DNA from: Planctomycetaceae bacterium
GTDB taxonomy: Bacteria; Planctomycetota; Planctomycetia; Pirellulales; Pirellulaceae
Assembly: GCA_020638975.1 (NCBI GenBank)
Contig: JACKHN010000003.1
Coordinates: 186,001-250,000 of the forward strand
Direction: 5' to 3'
Length of the DNA: 64,000 bases
A program made the position numbers and the translations under genes. The notes under the pieces were generated by a model. The model was not told the origin of the DNA, made no database searches, and saw nothing but the letters and a program-made list of their open reading frames with translations. Positions 1 to 9,600 of the stretch are shown here, in pieces. Each line of letters opens with the position of its first letter. The stretch's first letter is position 1.

Positions 1-2250
1 GTGACACCAACCGGCCCGATCGACGAAGGCCAATCGGCAACGCTCAGCGTGAACGCCGACGACGTTGCCGGTGACTTGGACGGTCTCGCATTTGCTTGGA
101 CGATCACGACGCCTGCCGGTGCGGACATCGGGTTGACCGGGCCTGCGATCGACTTCACGCCTGCCGAAGACGGGACGTACAACGCGACGGTCGTGGTGAC
201 CGACGGCGATGGCGGCTCCGCAATTCAGACAGCTCAATTCACCGGCAACAACGTCGCACCGACGATCCGTGCGTTCGAGGTGCCTTCGCTCGTGTTTGCC
301 GGGCAACAGATAACGCTCACCGCAGACGCCACAGATCCGGGCCAAGCCAACGACCCGCTGATCTTTACTTGGGCAGTCACCGACACCGTGACATCGGATG
401 TTATGACCCTGACCGGCGGGCAAGTCAGCTTCGCGGCGGGCAGCGATGACTACCACGTGACGCTGACCGTGGCCGACGATGATGGCGGCGAGGTTGCTCA
501 GTCGGCGACGATTCGAGTTGTTGAAGTGAATGTGCCGACAAGTGGCGTTGAAGGCGGCTTGCTCACATTCTCAGCGGCGACAAGCGACAACGATGCGTTC
601 AGTTTCGATTGGGCGATCACTGGTGGCGTGAACACCGTCTCAAACGGTTCCGATGTCGAGTTCACGCCGGAGGACGACGGTCTCGTCCAGGTCCGTGTGA
701 CCGTGGCCGACGGCAACGGACAGACAATCACAAGCGACTTGAACTCGATCAACATCAGCAATCTCGATCCAACGCTTCGACCGATACGAAAACCGACCGT
801 AACAATTTCCAGCGGGAAAGTTTTGACGCTCTCCGTTCTTGCTGACGATGCTCCCGGAGATATCGCTGATCTACAGGCGACTTGGACTCTGACATCCCCC
901 ACGGGGCAGACGCTGCAACGCACCGGATCGTTGGTCAAGTTCCCAACCGCTGCAGTTGGCTTGTATCAAGCCAGCGTCGTCGTTACCGACGGTGATGGCG
1001 GATCTACGACGGGCACGACGCAAGTGACCACCAAAGCTGCAGTCCGCTTTTTGCCGCTCGTCGGAAACTTCATCGCTCGCGCCTTCGGCAACATCATCAC
1101 GCCGAGCGAAGTTGATGAATTCAGTCTCGATCTACAACAAGGTCCGCCTCAAGGCATCTACACCATTGGCATCAACGGAGAGAACGGCCTTGATCCTGCC
1201 GCGATTGAGATCATCGATTCGACCGGCAACCCGATTGTCACTCATGCGTTCGTAACGAATGCGGGCGACGGATCGCAGAGTGTTATCGTCGTTACTTTGC
1301 CTCCAGGTGACTATACCGTGCGAGTCTCGGCAGAAGGAAACACCACCGGTAGTTACTCGCTCGACGTGCGCATGCCCGGTGCGTTGGACGGCGAAGGCCA
1401 AGTCACTCAGCGAACCTTGCAGCTTGCCGAGGCGGCGATGTTGCAGCGACATTTCGGATTCAACACCATCGCGCTCGAACTATTCTCGCAGCGACTCGGC
1501 ATTGATCTGTCCGTTGATCAGTTCCGATCCGAATTCGACGCGAACCTGAACGGCGAGATCGGCCCGCTCGACATCGAAGCGATCAAACAGAACTACGGCG
1601 ACGGATCGTCAACGCGAGCGATCGCGACGCTCACGCCCATTGGTGGCGGTCCAGGTGAAACCATTCCGGCTGAGAGTGAAGGCCCCGCCACGTTTAACGT
1701 TAGCGATCTCAGCTTTTCCGTCTTCCAAAACCCTGCTAACCGACTGGATGTCAACGCCGACGGAACTGTCTCGCCGCTCGATGCGCTGGTCGTGATCAAT
1801 CTTCTGAATGACATTGGCCCAACCTCGATCAATCGCCTAGCGGGAACGATCGCCGAGGGAGAGTCGGCATCGGAACCAATTATCGCTGCCGCGTTCTACG
1901 ACACCAACGGAGACGATGAGATTTCACCGATCGACGTCCTGTTGGTGATCAACAAGCTGATCAGCGCGGAAGGCGAAAGCAGCATCGACGCTGCCATCGC
2001 ATTGCTGCCACAGAACGCTCCGGCCCCTCCAATCGCCAAGTCACGACATGACGAAACCAATGCTCGCGATCACGGAGTCGCAGCCGACGACGTTGAGCGT
2101 CTACTTCCAGCACTCTCTCAAATTCATTCCGCAACCGCGGAAGGACAGCACGGAATGGCGATTCGAGCGTTTGCTTTTACTGAATCGAAGGACGTCAACC
2201 TCGAAGAGGTGCTAGCGGAACTGACGGGCGAAGCGAGCGTTAAGGTGTAA
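1..2250 (+). CDS. PKD-repeat, dockerin-like surface protein (3' part)
   Basis: The reading frame is open from the left edge, so only the last 749 codons are seen and the GTG at base 1 is probably internal. The first ~345 residues are repeated Ig/PKD-like beta-sandwich units, each with an acidic D-G-D-G-G turn (for example VVTDGDGG near residue 65 and again near 330). A pre-peptidase-type beta domain follows (~350-460). The C-terminal third carries calcium-loop segments of dockerin type: DANLNGEIGPLD (~518), DVNADGTVSPLD (~584) and DTNGDDEISPID (~634). Such proteins are secreted or cell-surface, and the dockerin-like loops probably bind calcium and may hold the protein in the envelope. The same C-terminal design occurs in the giant protein at 11374-25062. 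Substrate and partner are unknown. The call is firm for domains and open for role. Confidence 0.85.
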   Translation: MTPTGPIDEGQSATLSVNADDVAGDLDGLAFAWTITTPAGADIGLTGPAIDFTPAEDGTYNATVVVTDGDGGSAIQTAQFTGNNVAPTIRAFEVPSLVFAGQQITLTADATDPGQANDPLIFTWAVTDTVTSDVMTLTGGQVSFAAGSDDYHVTLTVADDDGGEVAQSATIRVVEVNVPTSGVEGGLLTFSAATSDNDAFSFDWAITGGVNTVSNGSDVEFTPEDDGLVQVRVTVADGNGQTITSDLNSINISNLDPTLRPIRKPTVTISSGKVLTLSVLADDAPGDIADLQATWTLTSPTGQTLQRTGSLVKFPTAAVGLYQASVVVTDGDGGSTTGTTQVTTKAAVRFLPLVGNFIARAFGNIITPSEVDEFSLDLQQGPPQGIYTIGINGENGLDPAAIEIIDSTGNPIVTHAFVTNAGDGSQSVIVVTLPPGDYTVRVSAEGNTTGSYSLDVRMPGALDGEGQVTQRTLQLAEAAMLQRHFGFNTIALELFSQRLGIDLSVDQFRSEFDANLNGEIGPLDIEAIKQNYGDGSSTRAIATLTPIGGGPGETIPAESEGPATFNVSDLSFSVFQNPANRLDVNADGTVSPLDALVVINLLNDIGPTSINRLAGTIAEGESASEPIIAAAFYDTNGDDEISPIDVLLVINKLISAEGESSIDAAIALLPQNAPAPPIAKSRHDETNARDHGVAADDVERLLPALSQIHSATAEGQHGMAIRAFAFTESKDVNLEEVLAELTGEASVKV

Positions 2251-2418
2251 CGTCTGTATCGGTAGACCGGGTCCGATCGTAACGACTGTACTCACGATTC
2301 GATTTGTGCCGACCATACCATCAGTGCGGGTTGTGTCGGCGATTCCGTCGCACGCCCACTCTCCCACCCATCGTTGACGTTCTGATCAACGAATCATATC
2401 TACCGATTGGAACTTGCC

Positions 2419-3780
2419 ATGCTTAGGCTCTCTCAATTGTTTTCAGTAGCGATATGCTGCGCATTCGGGCTGGGTACGTTCGCCTCCTGCGGTCAAGGCT
2501 CCGAAACAGCTGCCGCCGAACGCGATTTCGCAGAACAAGCTGCCTTTAGTAACGGACCACTCGAGGTTTGGGGGCAAGACGCAGCGCCTACACTATTCGG
2601 GGGCTCAAACAACAACAGCACGTTCGGTATCCGCGGCTGGCTGTCACAAGGCGTGACGGCGAATCCCGACGATCCAATCAACCGTGAAAATTCTCCGGTC
2701 ACTTTTAACGACCGAGCGAACGAGTATCAGATGAACCAACTGTACTTAATCGCTGAACGAAATGTAGCAACCGATGGTTGTAGTTGGGACATTGGAGGTC
2801 GAGTCGATGTGTTATACGGCACCGACTACTACTTTACGACCGCCACGGGCATGGAGACGCGCAGCGATGGCAGCCAACATTGGAATGGTGCCTCTGGTCC
2901 GCGCGGAGCCGGCCCGGGAGCCGCTCCGCTCTACGGCCTGTCTCTGCCTCAAGCTTACGCCGAAATCTATGCGCCCTATCTCAACGGAATAACGCTTCGA
3001 GCCGGCCACTTCTATTCGCCGCTCGGATACGAGCGAGCCGCCTCGCCCGAAAACTTTTTCTATTCGCATTCCTATGCACGGCAATACGCCATACCGATGA
3101 CGCTAACCGGCGCGATGGCGACCGTTCGGCTAACGCCTCAAACTGCAGTCATCCTTGGCGGCACGCTCGGTTGGAATAGTTGGGACTCAGCCCGCGATCA
3201 ATGGGGCGTCCTCGGCGGATTTGTTTGGCAAAGCTGCGATGAACGTACTGCTGCTTCGTTGGTGGTACACACCGGAGATGATGGGCCACCGAACGTGAAC
3301 ACACCCGGCTTCTTCGCCGGCCCATCAACTCCCGACAACGTAACCGTTGCCAGTCTGGTATTGTCTCAACGCGTATCGGATGAATTGCGATATGTGTTTC
3401 AGCATGACTTTGGGGTTGAACAAGATGCAGAGTTGGTCGGTGCCTCACTCAACGCAGCGAAATGGTACGGTATCAGCCAGTATATCATGTACGACTTGAA
3501 TTCTTGCTGGTCATTCGCGATGCGGTTCGAGTGGTTTCGCGACCAAGACCACGCTCGTGTTCTCAACGTGCCCATTCAAGGAACGGTTTCAGGCGGGAAC
3601 TACTATGGTTTGACCGCTGGTATAAATTGGACTCCACACGAAAGCCTCGTCATTCGTCCCGAAATCCGCTACGACTGGTCAGACACGGAAAGCACCGCCC
3701 TCAATATCGGTGGCCCCTACGATTTCTTCAGCGACGACGACCAAGTTACGTTGGCGTTTGACGCGATCTTACTCTTTTAA
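2419..3780 (+). CDS. outer-membrane beta-barrel protein, porin-2-like
   Basis: A 453-residue protein read from the ATG at 2419, which gives a clean signal peptide (MLRLSQLFSVAICCAFGLG, then a small-residue cleavage region near AETA/AAAE). The frame stays open to a TTG twelve bases earlier, which would only add four residues. The mature part is rich in aromatic and Gly residues in alternating beta patterns, with typical phrases such as RGWLSQGVT, LYLIAERNV, RAGHFYSPLGYE and RFEWFRDQDHAR, and it ends in a phenylalanine-terminated strand (AFDAILLF). This matches the planctomycete BBP2/OmpL-like putative porin family in layout and length. It probably forms an outer-membrane barrel for small solutes. 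It stands alone between a surface protein and an insertion region. Confidence is good for a barrel and low for substrate. Confidence 0.85.
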   Translation: MLRLSQLFSVAICCAFGLGTFASCGQGSETAAAERDFAEQAAFSNGPLEVWGQDAAPTLFGGSNNNSTFGIRGWLSQGVTANPDDPINRENSPVTFNDRANEYQMNQLYLIAERNVATDGCSWDIGGRVDVLYGTDYYFTTATGMETRSDGSQHWNGASGPRGAGPGAAPLYGLSLPQAYAEIYAPYLNGITLRAGHFYSPLGYERAASPENFFYSHSYARQYAIPMTLTGAMATVRLTPQTAVILGGTLGWNSWDSARDQWGVLGGFVWQSCDERTAASLVVHTGDDGPPNVNTPGFFAGPSTPDNVTVASLVLSQRVSDELRYVFQHDFGVEQDAELVGASLNAAKWYGISQYIMYDLNSCWSFAMRFEWFRDQDHARVLNVPIQGTVSGGNYYGLTAGINWTPHESLVIRPEIRYDWSDTESTALNIGGPYDFFSDDDQVTLAFDAILLF

Positions 3781-4220
3781 CGCCGCGATGTAGACCTGCA
3801 ATTGGGTTCGTTTAAGACGCGAGTGCAAGCTTTGTCGCTGTCCAAACCGGATTTTGAGTAGCATCAGAACTGTTGCCAGTTAGATGATTCTAGATGCGGT
3901 CATCGATAGCTGTTCCATTTGCCAACGCGATTCCTCCTCCGCACGACGGAGGCTGACTGAGTAGCCATGGAGCAACTTCGCTTTTCGAGACCGAGGCCGT
4001 TTTTGAAGACGGCTTGCGCGCGTCGATGAGAGCAACCGAAGTCGTTTTGGCGGGTTTCGCTGTGTAACTCAAATGTGTACTTCGAGGCTTTCTAGCAAGT
4101 CACTCCCACCTGCACCGGTTTACGAAACCGGACGCCGTTGGAAGTCACACAGAAATGTCCGGTGGAGGCTACTCCTTGGCGGTTTTGGCGGACGACGACG
4201 GACGCACACGTGGGTGTGTC
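3781..4220. other. intergenic region, no supported gene
   Basis: There are 440 bases between the porin and the recombinase 3' end. Short open frames here have no recognisable protein features. The only structured element I see is a perfect 5-bp stem with a 7-base loop at 4115-4131, described separately. Confidence 0.5.
4115..4131. other. anticodon-arm-like hairpin, possible att site
   Basis: CCGGT-TTACGAA-ACCGG is a 5-bp stem with a 7-base loop, the exact geometry of a tRNA anticodon arm. Read on the plus strand the loop would carry ACG (Arg), on the minus strand CGT (Thr). No T-arm consensus (GGTTCGAATCC-type) or acceptor stem follows on either side, so this is not a tRNA gene. It lies about 90 bases past the 3' end of the tyrosine recombinase, where an attachment-site remnant could be expected. 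It could also be a chance hairpin or a weak terminator. Confidence 0.25.
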
Positions 4221-5399
4221 CTAGGGCAGTTGCGTAACACCCCGAAAGCGCTCAGGACGACAACTCATGAGCGAGCAAACGGTTGCCAAGCGGACGCCCA
4301 TGTCGACGGCGGCCATGGCAAATACTCCAACCGAGTTTCGTAAAACTTGCTTACTCTGTGCGTCAGTGAATCGCCTCCTGCAGCAGGGGCACGCATCATC
4401 AAAGCCTCTGGCCAATGCAGAGAATGCTGAAGGTTGCGGAAGCGTCATGATGGCCTTGAACGCCAAGGGTGCATGATGAGCGTAGTGACGGTACGAGACG
4501 CCTCCCACGGAATGACCGAGGATTTCGACGGATGACTCTGGGAGATGCTCGTCGTAATACGTCGCACAAGTCTTGCGAAGATCTTTGAGCACCCAGGGTT
4601 GTTCTTCCCCTGTCTCGACGCTCGTCTTCGGTTCGATCCCGGCGAGGTGGCATAGTTTTCGGAATCGATCGTTTGGCCGAGTTCCTCCGCCCAGGAACAC
4701 GGGCGCATCCGGATCAAGGTGCTCCGGCATGATGCTCCTGATGTGAGTATGCACGGTACGATTCATTGGCCGGTAAAATGCCTTGTCGGTCTTGATGCGA
4801 CGATAGAAGAGCCATCCCCACGGTGACTGCTCTTTGGCGTCGCGGTCGGGCGATTGACGTTTCCAAGACACCTGCCGCCAGAGGACTGGTTCGTGAAACG
4901 ATGCCGTCTTCCAGACAGTGCCCGTATCCACCCCGTAGTTGAAGAACACGACTAACGCGCATCGCCAATACCGACCCACGGCGAACGGTTGGCTCCAGCC
5001 TCGCGGACGCTTTAACTCATGAGTTGCGAAGTAGATCGCGTTGATCTCCGCCTTGGTCAAGTAGTGCCTCCCCGCTACATCTCGCTGCGGTTTCTGTTTC
5101 GGAAACTTCGGCAGGGAATCGAGAATGTCTTGCTCCCACGCCCAACATATTAAGGCGCGCAGATGCGAACGAACCTTGTTCGCGGTTCGTCCTGGATTTC
5201 GTCCCTCTTGTGCGGCAGCGTACTCATGGACCCAATCCAGGAACTCACGGAATTCCTTGCGTCCAAGTTGTTCGAGTGGAAGTCCACCGCCCCAGCGTTC
5301 CCACTTCCTGAGTGTCGTGCAATACCCCTCGCGCGTTCTCTGCGCTGGATTGCCCGAACGAAGGTACTGTGCTACTGCGGTTTCGAGAGTCGTCGGCAT
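4221..5399 (-). CDS. tyrosine recombinase / integrase
   Basis: I start at the ATG at 5399 (MPTTLETAVAQYL...) because GGAG lies about 7 bases upstream; an upstream ATG at 5438 would add 13 Arg/Trp-rich residues. The N-terminal ~110 residues fit a SAM-like core-binding domain (AQYLRSG...QRTREGY...TLRKWERW). The catalytic half shows the second conserved box KDLRKTCATYY (Arg), LGHSVGG (His) and the nucleophile Tyr in YRHYAH. The first catalytic Arg, normally in a TGLR-type motif, is not at its place: the sequence reads NYGVDTGTVWKTASF. After the Tyr comes a ~75-residue tail with a CPCC motif. The family performs site-specific recombination for integrative elements. The divergent small gene at 5586 may be its companion. 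Activity is uncertain given the missing Arg. Confidence 0.8.
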   Translation of the reverse strand: MPTTLETAVAQYLRSGNPAQRTREGYCTTLRKWERWGGGLPLEQLGRKEFREFLDWVHEYAAAQEGRNPGRTANKVRSHLRALICWAWEQDILDSLPKFPKQKPQRDVAGRHYLTKAEINAIYFATHELKRPRGWSQPFAVGRYWRCALVVFFNYGVDTGTVWKTASFHEPVLWRQVSWKRQSPDRDAKEQSPWGWLFYRRIKTDKAFYRPMNRTVHTHIRSIMPEHLDPDAPVFLGGGTRPNDRFRKLCHLAGIEPKTSVETGEEQPWVLKDLRKTCATYYDEHLPESSVEILGHSVGGVSYRHYAHHAPLAFKAIMTLPQPSAFSALARGFDDACPCCRRRFTDAQSKQVLRNSVGVFAMAAVDMGVRLATVCSLMSCRPERFRGVTQLP

Positions 5400-5585
5400 G
5401 GTGGAACTCCAATGCCGCCGGCACTGGCTCCAATGCACGATCCCTTTCGACCGGAGGCAATGCGTTATGCTTCCTGCTGATTGCGCGAGATTAGAAGACT
5501 TTCATCATCGGCCCGATGTTTGGGGCCAATCTAAGAGTAGTCTCCCTAGAGCCGATGTCAGTAGCTACCGCAGGAGGATGAACGA

Positions 5586-6065
5586 ATGCACGGCGACTTT
5601 ACGAAGTCGGACCGGAAGCGAATCCGCGAACTCGCCGATCTTGCGTGGGATCGCAGGCTTCGACTTGAGTTACGGAAGATCGCGGTCGCGATGGAGGAAA
5701 TGGAGAACGGCCGATTGACACCGATCGACGTTACGGATCGCATTCACATATTCCACGACGGCGCTGTTCGCGACCTTTGCAATCAAGTCTCCACGTCGCT
5801 CCCTTGGACCGCGGTGTGTCGCGCCTACTTTGACGGCGTTCTGACGAACGAAGACATCATCGACGCTAGTAGCAACGTTCGCGATGGCATTCTGAGATTT
5901 GCTGCGAGCTTTGCCAAACTTGCCCGAGAAAGAGAAACGACCGAATCGGCACGGTCGCGACGTCGTTGTTCGCCAACTCCACATGCATCAGGAGTTGTCG
6001 TCATGTGGCACAAACGTGGTCGCCGGTGCGACCGCGACCGCCTGTGCCGTGCGGCATTACTCTGA
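5586..6065 (+). CDS. small unknown protein next to integrase
   Basis: A 159-residue frame whose ATG has a strong AGGAGG about 9 bases upstream, the best reason to think it is real. Residues 1-120 look like a compact all-alpha soluble protein with a charged start (DFTKSDRKRIRELADLAWDRRL), a central FHDGAVRDL segment, and helices up to FAASFAKLARERE. From about residue 125 the composition changes to Arg/Cys-rich low-complexity sequence (SARSRRRCSPTP, KRGRRCDRDRLC), which suggests the natural stop has been lost or a frameshift lies near 5950. It is divergent from the recombinase with a 186-base gap. I do not recognise the family and assign no function. It may belong to the same accessory insertion. 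Confidence 0.6.
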   Translation: MHGDFTKSDRKRIRELADLAWDRRLRLELRKIAVAMEEMENGRLTPIDVTDRIHIFHDGAVRDLCNQVSTSLPWTAVCRAYFDGVLTNEDIIDASSNVRDGILRFAASFAKLARERETTESARSRRRCSPTPHASGVVVMWHKRGRRCDRDRLCRAALL

Positions 6066-6674
6066 TGCACCGGAAGCAGTCTTCGAGCGGTTCCGAACTG
6101 CTTGCGGGCGATGTGATCGAGGTCGATCGCCGATTTCGCTAGAATTCGATGGTCGGGACAACCGAAGTAATCGCTTGACTGAGAAAGCATTGCCGAGTTC
6201 GGTCACTTACCAGTTCGTAAACTCGTCGATGCATCTCGCCACGGAGCCTAACGCTACGGACTATCGGGGTTCCACGAAACTGTTTCAGGGCATGCCTTCC
6301 GGTGCCGGACGAGTTGCGTCCGCATCGTTCCAAGATCGAGATCTCCTACCCACGTCTGAATCTTGGGATTGTTTATTCGACCGATACAGCCTAGATGACC
6401 AACGGTCGAGGAACAGCAATCGACATATCACGCGGTCAGCCTGATCGCATTTAATACCGGGAACAGTGAGTCTCGGAACAGATGTGGCCACACAGATTTG
6501 GCATGGCGAATCGTCGTCCCAAATCCATGCAGTCGATCAATTTGGAAGAGCTAATGTTCAAAATCAACGGTCGCTATATCCGCCACAGGGGAGCGTGATT
6601 TTGTTGTGTCCAGTGAACGTGTGGCTTTGGCGAACGACGAGTTAGCACATGTGGCTGTGCCTGCAACTAGCCGC
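6066..6674. other. sparse region with one possible micro-ORF
   Basis: There are 609 bases between the small unknown gene and the stop of the kinase gene. I see no convincing gene of normal length. One 31-codon frame on the plus strand (6503-6598) has a protein-like composition and is listed separately. The stretch looks like decayed accessory DNA. Confidence 0.4.
6503..6598 (+). CDS. possible 31-residue micro-ORF or gene remnant
   Basis: ATG at 6503 to TGA at 6598 reads MANRRPKSMQSINLEELMFK and ends in a YIRHRGA tail. The basic start followed by an amphipathic stretch is less random than the neighbouring frames. There is no clear ribosome binding site, so it may be the remnant of a longer gene rather than a working peptide. 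No function assigned. Confidence 0.2.
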   Translation: MANRRPKSMQSINLEELMFKINGRYIRHRGA

Positions 6675-9600
6675 TCACTCCGTCTCGATCCACACGACGG
6701 CGTCTTTGGTCATCGATATTGAGGGCACGTTCGCCCCGAGCGAGTTGATTCTCGCTACCACCTCTGCGGCCAATGGATCGCCCCAGGCTCGCCAATATCC
6801 GTCTGACTGCCGGGCGGCGTAGATGAGGTTCCCGCAGGCGATGTCGACCCAGCCATCCCGTTCGAATTCCTCTGGCAATTCAACGATCTGCTCCTTCGTT
6901 AGATGGACGAGCGTGCCCGGTGTGGTCAGGAGTAGCGTGTAGAATTCGGTCGACCTGACCTTTGCGAATTGATGTTCACTTAGATCCGGCAATGGCATAG
7001 GATCGCGTCCCCAAACTAACAGCTCGCCATTCTCTCGAATTCCCACATGATGGTCGTGCCAGTTTCCTAAGCGAACGAAATCAGTAATCTCGTTCGGCGG
7101 CGGAAACTCAGTCTTTCCGATGTAGCGCAATCGTCCATCGTTAGTCAGGACAGTCCAGTCGCCCGTCGGATACGAACGTGCCAGATCGACGATGTTGGCC
7201 TCAGGGGCGTTCGCTATCAGAACGTTGTCCGGATGCCCTCGCTGGATGACGCTACCCACCCCCGACAGCCACTCGCCATACGCTGCGTCCGATGTACGAT
7301 TGAGTACACGGACGTCTTGATCCCGGCGATACAGTTCCGCGCCATGAGCAATGTTCCATCGGTACACATCGCCGTTGCTACGCAAACCGAACCAACCTCG
7401 ATTACTGTCAATCTGAACTTCGACGAAGTCAGAAATCTCCGCCGCCGCTCCAAGCTCCAACGGCTGATTTGCGGTACCGAACACCTGAACCTTCCCTGCC
7501 GGTAGTTTGGCCAAGTCCGGAAGATCCCTTGTTGGAAGCGGGACGTTTGCCTTCAACACTCGCGTACTCGAATCGTTCTGTGCCGTCGTGTCGTGCGCCG
7601 GATCGAATTCGACAGCGCCGATGTCCGGCAACAGGCGACCATCTCCGTTGCCGTCGAGCGGACGCTTTGTTCCGCGGATGTCGACGGCGGGCGTATAGTC
7701 GGTGGCGATAGCAGCATCAATCGCCGGTGAACCTGGGAGTGGCGGCATTGTTAGAAACGGACCGCCGTAGATGCCGAGCGGCGCGAGCATCGCGCCAGCG
7801 ATGATTGGATCTGGACCCGATTTCACGGCGGCACCAAAGTTCTCAATGATGTTTGCGCCACGAGCAACGATGCCGCCGCCGTCCATTCGTTGGATCCAAA
7901 CGTCTCTCTTCAGGCCATCATCGACCTGATCATTATTGGTCACGATGGACGATTCGAGTATCAACGTCGACCACCGATGAGACGACACACCACTGTTGAT
8001 ATTTCCAGAAACCGTACAGTGAATCAGTTCCATTGTTCCGGCGTTCACGTTCACAATCGCGCCGCCATGTTCTCTGCCCGAAGAATTTTTTGTGAAGACA
8101 CAGTTAACCAGCCGGCACGTGCCGCCGTAATTGGCGATTCCACCGCCTAAGTGCCCTGCGGAATTATCTACGACCAAGCAGTTTTCGAGCACAATGTTTC
8201 CGTTCACACAATATATCCCGCCTCCATCCGTTGGTGCCGAACAACCAGAGATCGTGCAATTTCGCATCGACAACGTGGCTTCCTCAACCGTGATGCCCCC
8301 TCCTGGGGCATAGTCCTTGCCGCCGGTAATACTAACGCCTTGAATTCTCAAATTGCGTCGCTTAACCAAGTCGAACACACGCGATAAGCCCGCACCGTCG
8401 ATGGCAATCGCAGTCTTCAGATTCTCAGCGTCGATGGTGATATCTTCGGCGACTTGAAGTGGGCTACCATTCAGGGTGATTGTTTTTCCCGCAAGCGCGG
8501 GGGCAAACCTAATCGTATCGCCTTTCACCGCACCGGAGACTGCATCACGAAGGGACCCGCGAACGTCGACGCCGTCCTCGGTCGTCGTGACGATGAGCGC
8601 GGACGACTCGGATGGTCTTCCGGATGCCGTTACTTCCTTTAACGGACTCGCAACTCGTGAGATCGTGACGACGCTCTCCGTGCCGCGTGTGATTGTGACG
8701 TCGCCGCCAACCAAGGTAAAACCGTCGTCCGCACCAATTGGAAAACGAACCTCGTAACTGCCGGAACGATACCAGAAGTGACCTCCGCTCGCTCTAACGT
8801 TGACGGAATCAATGAGTCGACGGGCTTTCAATATCTCGACTGAAACCTCAATCGAAGGATCGTCCGATTCGATACGGATATAACCGCCATCCGTCTGCAA
8901 CCAGATTGTTCCCAACAACAATGCCACGATGGGCGCTGCGCCGAATAGCAGGCGAATGAAACGACTCGCAGTTGCAACCGGCAGCCCTGTACGTCTCGGC
9001 GGATTGACGCTGACTTCCTGCTCGCGAAATGGCAGTTCAACAGTTTCACTTTGCGATGGAGTTGTATCCAACATTGCTTCTGACGCATCGAACGTAGCGA
9101 CCAAGGATGACCGTTGATTGACTCGCTCGGATTCAAGCACTCGTCCAAGCTCGTGGCCGGCTGCAAAGTTCTCTAACTGCGACGCAACTTCCGCCATGTC
9201 GCAAGGTCGTTCGTCGGGTAGCCTCGCCAGCATGCGATTGATCAACAGCACAAGCGCCTGCGGAAGATCGTCTCGTCGACTCGCAACACTTGGCGCAGAG
9301 CGATGTAGCAAGGCATTTAACCGCTTGACGGGCGTATCGAACTCAGGTCCGGCGAACGGCACCGATCCGGTGAGCAACCGGAAGAACGTCGCGCCCAAAG
9401 AATAGAGATCAGCTCGATAGTCCACTGCCCGAGTATCTTCCGCTTGCTCTGGCGCCATGAACTCTAATGTGCCCATCAACTGTCCGTCATCGGTCAAGTG
9501 TGGATGCGCATCAAGCCCCTCGATGGTCGCCAAACCCAGATCCAGAATCTTGACGCAAGGGTTGCCGTTTGCATCACGGGTTAACATCAGGTTCGAAGGC

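Noticed and set aside
4100..4140. tRNA gene (Arg or Thr)
   Set aside because: Only the anticodon arm is present; there is no acceptor stem, D-arm or T-arm sequence on either side.
5125..5718. 197-codon plus-strand frame
   Set aside because: It overlaps the recombinase on the other strand and the small unknown gene in another frame, with Cys/Arg-rich random composition.
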